Shown here: positions 49,290-59,470 of the stretch, one piece after another | How the letters are laid out: every line of letters begins with the position of its first letter | Position numbering within the stretch: the first letter of the stretch is position 1 | DNA from: Liolophura sinensis | Lineage: Eukaryota; Mollusca; Polyplacophora; Chitonida; Chitonidae | Length of the DNA: 64,000 nucleotides | Direction: 5' to 3' | Assembly: GCF_032854445.1 (NCBI RefSeq) | Contig: NW_027018082.1 | Span: forward strand, 1 to 64,000 | Translations under genes and position numbers: made by a program | Notes under the pieces: model-generated | Told to the model about the DNA's origin: nothing | What the model saw: the letters and a program-made list of their open reading frames with translations, nothing else | Databases searched by the model: none

Positions 49290-50465
49290 GTCACGGCACC
49301 CAACACTATTGGGGTGTTAATGTTAGACAAGTGGTGTGTGCATAGATCTTTATAAAGATGCTGAAAACTTCGCCAGTCGTGTATTAGGCTGCTATCTTGT
49401 CTTACACATGAAAAGACTGCAGCATCAGGGTAAAATCAGATCACCAACGAGAGAGGGCTAGTTGGTAAGTGGTCACACGAAAGAAGCCGAAAATCGGACC
49501 TCTTGTCAATTTACCCCAATTAGGTTATTATTCTGACTGTTAACGTAAATGCTTAGATAGTAGACGCAGTTACACTACGTTGGCATATCTGGCGATTATG
49601 GACCTGGAACGTCCTTATGAGTTGACGGTTGATATACGAACGCCTGTTTAGACAGCATATATTGTGATATTTGGTTATTCATCCGCAGTGATTAATGTTA
49701 AGTGACCCGGATTTTGCGTAAAGATGTGCTTTTCCTTGATACTCATGTAGCTTTGCATCGATGGATGGCGCTATTTTCTGATTGAACACCAGTGTCTTTT
49801 AGTAGAGGAACAATGATTGACTGACTTAATCTGGCGACTATCTAATCTCAGAGTAGTACACCAAGGAAGATAAGTCAGCATGGTTGACGAATGCACCTCA
49901 AACAATACAGAACAAGCATATATACAGGTGTTAAGTGTTCATGCACATCATAAATAACAAAGTTTTCCTCTATGATATCCAGAGAAATAGGCAGATATTC
50001 ACAAGATATTTTCTACACTAGACGCTTACCCGTTTCGACAGAAAAGAATTAATCAGGTAAGCAAGATAATGTTGCAACCTCTGACTTGTTACATAGTATT
50101 TTATTGACCTTTTGTCATTCAGTACTAAATGCCCCATGATCCTGTATATGTACTTAAACACTACTAGATACCATTACACACAATTTAACTTTTGTTTAAC
50201 AAATACACAGTAAATCTACATCAACAACTTGAATGTGTGTGACCAACGATTGCATATATTATCGACAAGGTTCACAAATACAGAAAATGTCAATGACAAC
50301 CATCATATCTGAACAAACAAAATAAACCTCATTATACAAGGAATGTACATAAAATAACACCGTGCTACATGTATGCATAAAATCAAAATGTCAGACCTGG
50401 AATCCGTGTACAATGGAATAACGTTGCAAATATTGGTGATACAGATTTGGCTGAGAAAAACGTTC
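49290..50465 (+). repeat. Beta-subfamily core, copy 2 (partial)
   Basis: Matches 45,380-46,690 closely, but it begins abruptly at GTCACGGCACCC directly after unrelated sequence downstream of the LINE fragment, so the left part of beta is missing. Lacks the 141 bp present in copy 1. Confidence 0.8.
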
Positions 50466-50513
50466 ATCATAAGACTAGGACTATCTACTTAGTCGCTAGG
50501 CTTGGGCTAGCCA

Positions 50514-50590
50514 TTCGCCACATTTGTTTTGGCTAATATAGTTTCTGTGTGGCGAAAGAAAAATTGACGTCTCTTCGCCACAGTGGCGAA
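50514..50590. repeat. Inverted-repeat cluster with perfect 17-bp palindrome, copy 1
   Basis: TTCGCCAC occurs at 50,514 and 50,574, and its complement GTGGCGAA at 50,549 and 50,583. The last pair forms TTCGCCACAGTGGCGAA (50,574-50,590), a perfect 8-bp inverted repeat around one base. The alternation forward-reverse-forward-reverse could fold as two hairpins or serve as paired protein-binding sites. Confidence 0.7.
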
Positions 50591-50879
50591 AGCAAATGAA
50601 TGCCTTTCAACTTCAATTGTTTAGGTTTAAATTTCGTAAATTTACTCAAATTTAACGTTGGATCCAGAATCAAGAAGGAATATTTGACTTCAATGTAAAA
50701 GAACTTGGTTATGAAAACAAGAAAGTTTATAAAGAGCATTTAAAATCGGATATGTATGCCTTGAAGCAGGTGACGAAAATTGGACCCGCGATCATTTAAT
50801 TAGCATTCAGATTATGCGGGTCTGAAATTACTTTTAATTTACTTTCAAAATATAATATATAAAAAAAATGCCGACCAAC

Positions 50880-51240
50880 CCGACCAGCAATCGTCCATGC
50901 AGTCTTCCAGTCTTTCTGAGCGAGACAGAAAACGTCACAGAACGCGTAACCCAGAAGTTCTCCCTTCAAGCACGCACTCACTCACGTGTATGTCAAAATG
51001 CCGGTTAGGCCTATACTGACCGCGTCATTGACTGAGTCATTGTCGATGACTGCCATCTTCGGAGATCTCCGTGACATTTCTGGGCTGATTAGCTCAAGTT
51101 TATTAGCTATCAATGTTTTTTTTGTAACCGTTATTTTGCATAATCCTCATTCATTGTCTGAAGTCAAAATATACTGAAAGATTGCTTTTGTATGTGTAAT
51201 TAAGACGCAGACTACGTCATCTGCCATCTTGCAGTCGTGC
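50880..51240. promoter_or_regulatory. Promoter-like stretch, copy 1 (tentative)
   Basis: Less AT-rich than its surroundings. Clusters motifs typical of animal promoters: CACGTG E-box (50,983-50,988), TGAGTCA AP-1 site (51,033-51,039), two CCATCTT YY1-like cores (51,053-51,059 and 51,224-51,230) and TACGTCAT CRE-like site (51,213-51,220). Short ATG-initiated frames leave in both directions (50,796-50,981 minus; 50,986-51,177 plus). No TATA box or splice-confirmed transcript can be shown. Confidence 0.25.
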
Positions 51241-52450
51241 TGGTCGTGTTGCCCTTGATATGGTCTAACAAAGACGAAACGAGACAAATTATTTAGATTT
51301 ATGAAATATTCTTCCAAAAATATCTTCAAAGTTAACCGCATTATATCAGTTTTTATAGATCAGCTAGGACCTACAACCCAACAAGAACTAAACGGTGTGT
51401 TGCCGAGAGGCAGATGACCTCTGAATCTTACCTGTAACACAGACGAGACGACCAGTCTGGCGTACATCCGGTCTCATGCTCCCGATCAACCAATCGAAAC
51501 GATCGTTTTACTCAGTGTCAAAGCACATGTTGGGGGATTCTCCTACTGTTTAACACCTAAGAGTTATGTTCCTTAGAACAACATTGATAATTACCTACGA
51601 CCGCTACAGTCGCAGACGATCAGACAGATCATGTTTCGTAATTCTCGTCTTCTACCATGTAATTAGGAATGCATAATTGTTGTAAGGAAAATGCAATTTT
51701 TAGTGGGGTCTTGATAGAACTTTGTCTTATCAGATGACATTGCGTAAATCAGTAGATTTGATTCTCAAAAAAATTGTTATTATGTAATTGTAAACGAGCA
51801 CAGCCTTACCAAAAATCTCAAGAAAAATCCATATTGACTTGAGAAGGCTTTATTTTGTGCCACAAGGTGTCTTTTAGAGGTTTAAAGGTAAAATGTGCTT
51901 TGGAGCCAGTAAATACAGGGTTATATTTTGATCGTTAAAGTACAAATATGGAAATTGCTGTGGAATTCTCGTATGCTGGGTACATTATATTTTTATGTAA
52001 TAGCACTGTAATCCTTACAGAGAATGCCAGTAGTGCAATCATGCACACCATGATTGGCCCATGAAACAGTCTATATGAATCCAAATTATAAAGCAACATG
52101 ATATTCTGTCATTTCTTTTAAAAGTTTCCTTAGTTTTCTTTTATTTTTGAAAATGTTGGATGCTGGAAGGGGGAACCTTTTGAACAACTGAGACTAGTAG
52201 TCCATAGTTCAGATGCATATCATTATTGTATTTTGTTTGGTGTTGCTGGTTGCTTTCTTAATATTTTATCGTATAATAAATGTACACTTAATATTCATTA
52301 AAATGATATGTTACAAACAAAGCACTACAGTGTACGTGGTTGAATAGTCCGTTCACCTCTGTCTAAATAATCAAATTTGGCGACTAAATTTATATTGGAA
52401 ATGACACTATTCCTTTTCGCTTGGGCCATGTCCACACATTTAATTATCAA

Positions 52451-52452
<2 letters not shown>

Positions 52453-52491
<39 letters not shown>

Positions 52492-52556
52492 GAATAATAA
52501 TAATAATAACAACAACAAAAACAACAACAACAATAACAATAATAATAATAATAATA
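52453..52556 (+). repeat. (AAT)n/(AAC)n microsatellite, copy 1
   Basis: About 104 bp of AAT repeats with an internal AAC/ACA-rich stretch. It creates the poly-Asn and poly-Ile open frames seen here on both strands, which are not genes. Confidence 0.95.
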
Positions 52557-53129
52557 TAGCTTTCAATGGCACAAAAGGAGCTGAACAATCTTACCTGTCG
52601 GTTTTGTTGGGCTGCACTGCACATGTCTACATTATACATATACTTAAACATGTTATATAATAACACAAGGTTGCAAATACTGTTCGTAAGCTGAAGCGAC
52701 TGTTGCTTGCACTGTTTCCTATGTCATAAAATAGAATGTATTTCACCTTTTTCTTCATGTTAAACTTTTGTCTCACAATTTATACAGTAATTTTTAATTT
52801 TTCAACAAATTTGACAAATATAAAGCTATGAAGATTCTGGAAAGTGATTGTTTTTTTAAATGAATTAATTGGGCGGATGTGAATGAGAAAACTAGTGTTG
52901 TCTTTAACACGGAAGGTGGTTCGTCACGGATTAATCACGAGTTCTCATGGATTCTACCAAAATCATGGAAACTATAATTGGAGACAGAGGGGTGTTTGTT
53001 TTTAAATTTTAAATAGTGTGATACATGTAGTTGGCAATTGGACAACATTGACTACTCGTGCAGGCCAGTTATTAGATTTATTTATTTATTTTTTTTTATC
53101 AATCATTTTGTCACCAGGGAGAAACAAGG
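52557..53129. other. Non-coding stretch between microsatellite and LINE fragment, copy 1
   Basis: No recognisable gene. The right end, with a T-rich TTTATTTATTTATTTTTTTT run at about 53,078, would be an A-rich tail on the minus strand. That is the strand of the neighbouring LINE fragment, so the run may be that element's 3' end. Confidence 0.45.
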
Positions 53130-54230
53130 TGGTTAATGATCCAATGTGGTTCAAAACAAATTCTGAAACATAGCCCATTTTTTATTAAATTGAGGTTCTC
53201 TTCCCGACGTTATTGAAATATACTTCTGTGCATTTTAGTATTCGGACAGATTTTTTATGAAGAATGTAAAACATATGAGTTCGTATTTTGCTTTGTTATT
53301 CACAATACACTTTTTGCAAACACTGTTAAGCAATTTAAAACGGACATACTTTTATCCGTCGAAAAATTATTTTCTTTTGATGGTTTACCTTGTAAACTAC
53401 CTATAGTTTTGATTCAGTTTTCGTACTCCTCCTCAAAATGCTGAAGGGATGGCACTCTAAAAATAAGTGCTCTCAAGTTTCTTTATTTCGTTTACAATAA
53501 TCACTAGGATCATGCGATTTTCGTCCAATTTTATGCAGATATGTATTGAGTGGGACTATTTTATGTAAAAGCTTATGTAATCCAAGTCCTTTCAGATCTG
53601 CATAGGAAGAACACTGGAGAGCGTCAATGGAAACATCACGGCAATCTGTATTTCTTACACTGAGTACATTTTCCCAATTTTGATAGTGTTGTAATTCTCT
53701 CAGTTTTTAAAATATCATTGAAAACCCAGGCTCTTTTTTTTCTCCAACCAATATTTGAAATGCAAAAAGGGAATGCTGGTCTCATAAGAGCAACATCTTT
53801 GCACATATCTGCATCCTGACACCATTTGATAGGCATGTTTGGTAATACTTTATTTTAGTTCAAAAAGATGCCTTTTACGTTATTTTTCTGTTAAAAATTT
53901 GTCAATTCTAAACACACCCGACATTATTGTCATACCAATGGCTTATAAAGAATTTTGGGTATTTAAAATGCGAATTATACCACGTGTTAATCCAAAGATT
54001 TTGAGGGTAATGTATGTTTTATTTTTTGTTGAAGTTCTCCCAATGTCTTTAATGCCTTTAATGTATCTAGCCATTTTTAAAACATTGTCGTTTGTTTTCT
54101 TTTATACACACACTTCCAACGGTGAATATGTTTTTAAAGTTGTCGAATTTAAAGCTCACATTTTGCCATTTTTGTGTTTTAGCAAGTGTCTTTCTCATTC
54201 AAGAAATGTTTAATGCTTGTGCAAACTTTC
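53130..54230 (-). pseudogene. L1-like ORF2 C-terminal fragment, copy 1
   Basis: Minus-strand remnant of a LINE ORF2 C-terminus. The clearest part is a zinc-knuckle region: KLLHKIVPLNTYLHKIG, then YCKRNKET and EHLFLEC (53,452-53,472), the Cys...Cys...His...Cys spacing seen after the RT domain in L1-like proteins. An in-frame stop (53,473-53,475) separates ET from EH. A 66-codon open piece upstream (53,636-53,836) ending in a WVFNDILK-type stretch and a downstream FNKKWAMFQ stretch also fit. It is not collinear with the RT fragment at 47,575: the C-terminus lies at higher coordinates on the same strand, so this is a different insertion or a rearranged piece. Confidence 0.65.
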
Positions 54231-54240
54231 TACATTTTCC

Positions 54241-56173
54241 TTCTGACAGGAGAGTTAGACAATGGGAGATAAATCAAACTGAAATCTACTCACCTTCAGA
54301 TAATCTATGTGTTAAAACTTTTGTCAGTTAGGACGTTCCAGGTCAGTTATCCCAAAGGCCAATTTCTACAACGACCTGTAACACAAGTCATCAAAGCATT
54401 AAAGTATATAAACTGAGAATTTAGGACGGGATTATGCATAGATAAGGGGTAAACAATTTTCAATGGTGTTTGAAAGACGGGAGGTATGTTCTAGGCGAAT
54501 GAGTGAAATTGTCATTTAAATTGTTGTAGATAATAAAATATGTATACATGTGTTTGTACATGCAACGTGGCGATCTAATTCAAAACGATGAATGTAAATG
54601 GGCTAGACGCTGGTTAAGCGGGAATAGACAAAGTCATGAACCAGAGCGCCAGAGATTCTGGACGTTCTGTCCATATTTACTGACAAGAGAATGATACTCA
54701 TTGTAAATCTGAAGAAAATTAGGGTGAAGGAGTGAAAGACACACCTAGTGGTTTGCTTGTCACTTTGAGTATGGCTCTTCCAAGTGATATTTTTCATGCT
54801 GTAGAAAAAACTAAAAAATTGCTGTAGCTAACAAAAATACAGTGTGCGTTATGTACTTAACCATGGAAGCTTTGACATTGTAGTCAAAATTCGCCATCTT
54901 TTATAACACAAGCCGCTGATAATTGATTTATACACTCAAAGATTTGGGGATTTTCCGAGTGATGTTAAATTATGTGCTGAGAAACAAAGTCATATTGACC
55001 AATGCTCTGCCTTAATGTTTCTACTGTAATGTTTCATAGGTAGCTTTGCCACCATAGGGATTCATTAACTTTACAAAGTGACAACTGCTTCAAATTTCCT
55101 ATACCTGAAAGCTGGCGCTACAACACATGAAATGTTGCAGGTTACATGAAGCCAGCATGTGCATAAAACAGCGCTTTCATTACATGATTTAATGAGCATC
55201 TTTGATTACAGATTTGCCAGATAACTTTGTCATTTCAAAAGTTGGTGGTATAAAACTTGGCACAAAGGCAGTCCTGCAGTCACGATGTGTGTAACATATT
55301 AACTGTGATGACAACACAGCATTTTGAGGAATTCTAGACCAGTGACGTCTGCTATGTTGCAATTAACATCACTGATTTTCTTACCTATTTCTGCTCAAGC
55401 CATGGTGCAAAGGGGCGTGTGAATTGCCACTACTTACGCATTTACATGAACAGTTAGACTTAAGCCATGACTGAGGAAAATTGACAAGAGTGCGTGGTTT
55501 AATTGATTGATTAATTTTACAAGAGCTTCTATATTTTGTGTGTGTCATTTGTGAGTGTCTGAAATTTATTTTGCCTGCAATAATTTCAAACATTTGCTGT
55601 TTCAGAGTGTGTCATGTCCCTAGCGTGTCTTCGCCATTTCTGCTCTCGCGTATACCATGGCTACACAGCGACCCTACGCTAACTTTGCGCGCCTCTGGTA
55701 GTGTGACAACGCTGACTATTCTTAAATGGAACATTTCTTGAATATGCTGTGACTACGGTACATCTGCACTCTAATTTCCTTGTTATGTATCATGGCAAGT
55801 ATAAACTCCAACAAAAAAACTTCTCGAATGTGACTTGACTACATGTACTCTGCATTTGGTGTCAGTGTGATCAATCTGTTACTTGCGAATATGAGCGTCA
55901 GAACAGATATGCGTAGACCAGCCGTCAGCCAAGATGGACGTTCCAGGTCAAGAATCGCAAGGCTGACGCGCCAAGCAACGTTCATGACAAGGACAAATCT
56001 CCTGTCAAATCGCAAGGCTGACGCGCCAAGCGACGCTCATGACAAGGACAAATCTCCTGTGAGACTCTTCTTAAATGTAATAGAGACTACGCTGTATTTC
56101 AACGGTGTTATTATTGGTTCATGTGGTAACAACAAATCTCCAATCACACTCTTTTCATTTGCCGTGACATAAT
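54241..56173. repeat. Type I module in 9-kb copy 1 (U10)
   Basis: Begins at TTCTGACAGGAGAGTTAG directly after the LINE fragment, without the alpha left core or SINE. The right end carries the same 55-bp duplication as U2. Confidence 0.8.
55965..56058 (+). repeat. 55-bp tandem duplication in U10
   Basis: GGCTGACGCGCCAAGC occurs twice, each copy followed by CATGACAAGGACAAATCTCC, as in U2 at 7,880. The spacer reads CAAATCGCAAGGC here and CAAATTGTACGGC in U2, so one of them has changed since the duplication. Confidence 0.8.
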
Positions 56174-56673
56174 AAGTTTGTGTTAAAAAGTGTCTACGAA
56201 TGTGTTGCTTCTATGCAAAATCTCTTCTGTATCTTTCTGCAATGTTCTGCTTGCATCCGTTCTCCATTTGTGATTATCTAAAGAGTTCCCCTTCATTCAG
56301 ACACACTTCCATAACGGCGATGATTAAGAAAGGTGTGAGTTGTTTCACTGTGTCACTGGTTTGGAATATATTATCACGAGCCATTTACCTACCATCAATA
56401 TTCTGTGATGTGCTGTGCGTGTTTCGGGGATTTCAACTGATGCTGTTTTTGGAATATACCGTGGATCTCATTCGTCGTTATCTCTGAGAAATATGAAATG
56501 TTTGTGTCAAACCGTAACTCCTGTGAAAAGTGCTGTGCATGTGATGTTGAATGTGATTCGTTATCGTTGTGGAATATGAAGTGTTGGTGCCGAATCTCAA
56601 TGATACCTCATTCAAACTCTACTCTCACCGATGTTTCAATGTGATTTCACTAACTGGATGATCAGTGATGACT

Positions 56674-57474
56674 GTAATGGACTAACACAGACGAGTGTAT
56701 CACTCTTGTGAAATGTTTTATCTAAGGCTATTTTTCTCTCAAATTCAGGCCCATGTTGTTGGCATCGAAATAAGGCGTACTAGCGACAGAGTAGTTTCTT
56801 GCTATTTTTGGATCTCTCTACATATTCCACTACTTTTTTCACTTTTCATTTTCAGGAAGGTGCTTTCGGTATTTTGAATGCTTGCTGGTTATTATGCTAA
56901 TGCTAAATCACCATTTGATTCGTATGAAATATGTGCATTTGGTTACACATTACTTACTGGTGCTTAAATATATGTAGCATTTTCATGCATATAAACGTGG
57001 CTTAAATAGTTTCTTGCTTCTTAAAAGTGTTTTATATATTCTTGGTTGATCTGTCACTCTCAGGAAGATGCTGTTGGTGTGTTTTTAATACTCATTGATG
57101 CACTAGTGTATTAATATTTTGAAATGTTTAACCAAAGCCTAATTTCCATCAAATTGACGAACATGTTGTTGGTATTGAATCAAAGCAGTCTAGTTCCAAA
57201 AAGTTTCTTGCTATTTTTAATTGCAATACATGTTCCCTCATTTTTTCAACTTTTCACTTTCTGGAAAGTGCTCTTGGTGTTTTGAATACTTATGGATTAG
57301 CACACCATGGGAATGCCAAATCATCATTTGATTCTTATAATATATATACTTTTGACAACAAACATACTGGTGCTTAAATACATGACACATTTCCATGCAT
57401 TTAAATGTTGTTTAAATAGTTTCTTGCTGCTTTAGAATTGTTGCACATATCCCTTGTGCACTTTTCACTCTCAG
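56674..57474 (+). repeat. Nested ~205-bp satellite, 4 monomers (U10)
   Basis: Order C-A-B-A', first A at 56,856, end at 57,474 (619 bp). The C monomer has GCATCGAAATAAGGCGTACT in place of GCATGGAAATAAGGCGGTCT. Confidence 0.85.
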
Positions 57475-57796
57475 GAAGATGCTGTTGGTTTGATTTGAAT
57501 ACTTATTCACTACCACCGCAAAGGTGTTTTGTTGTGATTATATTAAGGCTCTAGCGAATAACCTCCCTTAAATGCACTCTCCAACTGCTTGAGGAGTAAA
57601 ATGTGGTTAGATGGGACATGTGAATATGGCTAAAGTCAAATTTTGAAATTGAAGCGGGGTATGCTAGTTGAAGATCTACCCTCAAAACATACCTCAATTT
57701 TGTGAAGTAATCTAAACAGCCGCTGGTATAATTTTCAGCCAGTCTGAGGAAATCTAAATATCTCTTAAAGAAGTACATGAGTGTGTAGGCTTACAC

Positions 57797-59470
57797 CGAT
57801 CTCACTTTACATGATATGTGCTGTAGTGATAGAAGGGAGGTAATTCAGTGCAGACGTGTTCCTTGGGGTCTCTGATGACAAGAAAGTTTTTACAGTTTAT
57901 ATTCTCACCTCTATTCCTTAAATTTCAGGCAAAAAATGCGTCCTTAAAATGAGAAAGGTTAAATTGCTTGTAGCTTTATTTTTTTTTGATGTCAAATAAT
58001 TATTTTCATTTCTCACAAACATTCACTCTTTACAAATCGTTGTTAAAATGCATGGATGTGTTTTTTCCCACCACAACAAAGTCTGATACCCGGGCAACAT
58101 ACAAGTAAGATGTTCACTGTATCTTCAGCCGGCCACTCATAAAATCATACACTCTGTTTCGGTGTAATCCATGTGAGGAAACACGTAAAAAGTTAACTGA
58201 AATGGCGTGTCATCAGGATAGAACATTCGCGAATAGGAGTCTAGTAACTCCCGAGTTTATACATTGTATGTATTCTGAAACTGAATGACAGAGTCACGGC
58301 ACCCAACACTATTGGGGTGTTAATGTTAGACAAGTGGTGTGTGCATAGATTTTTATAAAGATGCTGAAAACTTCGCCAGTCGTGTATTAGGCTGCTATCT
58401 TGTCTTACACATGAACAGACTGCAGCATCAGGGTAAAATCAGATCACCAACGAGAGAGGGCTATTTGGTAAATGGTCACACGAAAGAAGCCGAAAATCGG
58501 ACCTCTTGTCAATTTACCCCAATTAGGTTATTATTCTGACTGTTAACATAAATGCTTAGATAGTAGACGCAGTTACACTACGTTGGCATATCTGGCGATT
58601 ATGGACCTGGAACGTCCTTATGAGTTGACGGTTGATATACGAACGCCTGTTTAGACAGCATATATTGTGATATTTGGTTATTCATCCGCAGTAATTAATG
58701 TTAAGTGACCCGGCTTTTGCGTAAAGATGTGGTTTTCCGTGATACTCATAAAGCTTTGCATCGATGGATGGAACTATTTTCTGATTGAACACCAGTGTCT
58801 TTTAGTAGAGGAACAATGATTGACTGACTTAATCTGGCGACTATCTAATCTCAGAGTAGTACTCCAAGGAAGATAAGTCAGCATGGTTGACGAATGCACC
58901 TCAAACAATACAGAACAAGAGTTATATACAGGTGTCTAAGTGTTCATACACATCATAAATAACAAAGTTTTCCTCTATGATATCCAGAGAAATAGGCAGA
59001 TATTCACAAGATATTTTCTACACTAGACTCTTACCCGTTTCTATACAAAAGAATTAATCAGGTAAGCAAGATAATGTTGCAACCTCTGACTCGTTACATA
59101 GTATTTTATTGACCTTTTGTCATTCAGTACTAAATGCCCCATGATCCTGTATATGTACTTAAACACTACTAGATACCATTACACACAATTTAACTTTTGT
59201 TTAACAAATACACAGTAAATCTACATCAACAACTTGAATGTGTGTGACCAACGATTGCATATATTATCGACAAGGTTCACAAATACAGAAAATGTCAATG
59301 ACAACCATCATATCTGAACAAACAAAATAAACCTCATTATACAAGGAATGTACATAAAATAACCCCGTGCTACATGTATGCATAAAATCAAAATGTCAGA
59401 CCTGGAATCCGTGTACAATGGCATAACGTTGCAAATATTGGTGATACAGATTTGGCTGAGAAAAACGTTC
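57797..59470 (+). repeat. Beta-subfamily core, copy 3
   Basis: The most complete beta copy. It keeps the 54 bp between GAGTC motifs at 58,237 and 58,291 that copy 1 lacks. In that stretch ATTCTGAAACTGAATGACAG aligns with alpha ATCCTGAAACTCAATGCCAA, which establishes that alpha and beta descend from the same unit. Confidence 0.8.

Larger units (their letters stand above)
50466..52452. other. Duplicated segment of unknown origin, copy 1
   Basis: Found again at 59,471-61,457 and nowhere in the alpha units. It holds the GTGGCGAA palindrome cluster (50,514-50,590), a promoter-like stretch (50,880-51,240), and minus-strand frames of 60-70 codons (50,533; 50,796; 51,147) that match no family I know. 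No terminal inverted repeats are apparent. Confidence 0.6.
49290..58292 (+). repeat. 9.0-kb second-order unit, copy 1
   Basis: Starts at GTCACGGCACCC and recurs 9,003 bp later at 58,293. Contents: beta core (49,290-50,465), a 3-kb segment seen only in this repeat, an L1-like C-terminal fragment, a type I module, four nested monomers, and an alpha-to-beta switch at about 57,797. Marker pairs such as 50,533/59,538 and 52,325/61,330 are exactly 9,005 bp apart, so few indels have accumulated. Confidence 0.85.

Noticed and set aside
52325-52666. Open frames with poly-Asn or poly-Ile on both strands (also 61,330-61,656)
   Set aside because: They are translations of the AAT/AAC microsatellite and change length with it.
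53839-54213. 124-codon plus-strand frame
   Set aside because: It is antisense to the LINE ORF2 C-terminal fragment and low in complexity (F, V and L rich), so it is a shadow frame.
49290-58292. Treating the 9-kb repeat as a single large transposon
   Set aside because: Its contents are array modules plus a LINE piece, and no terminal repeats or target duplications are visible at 49,290, 58,293 or the inner joints.
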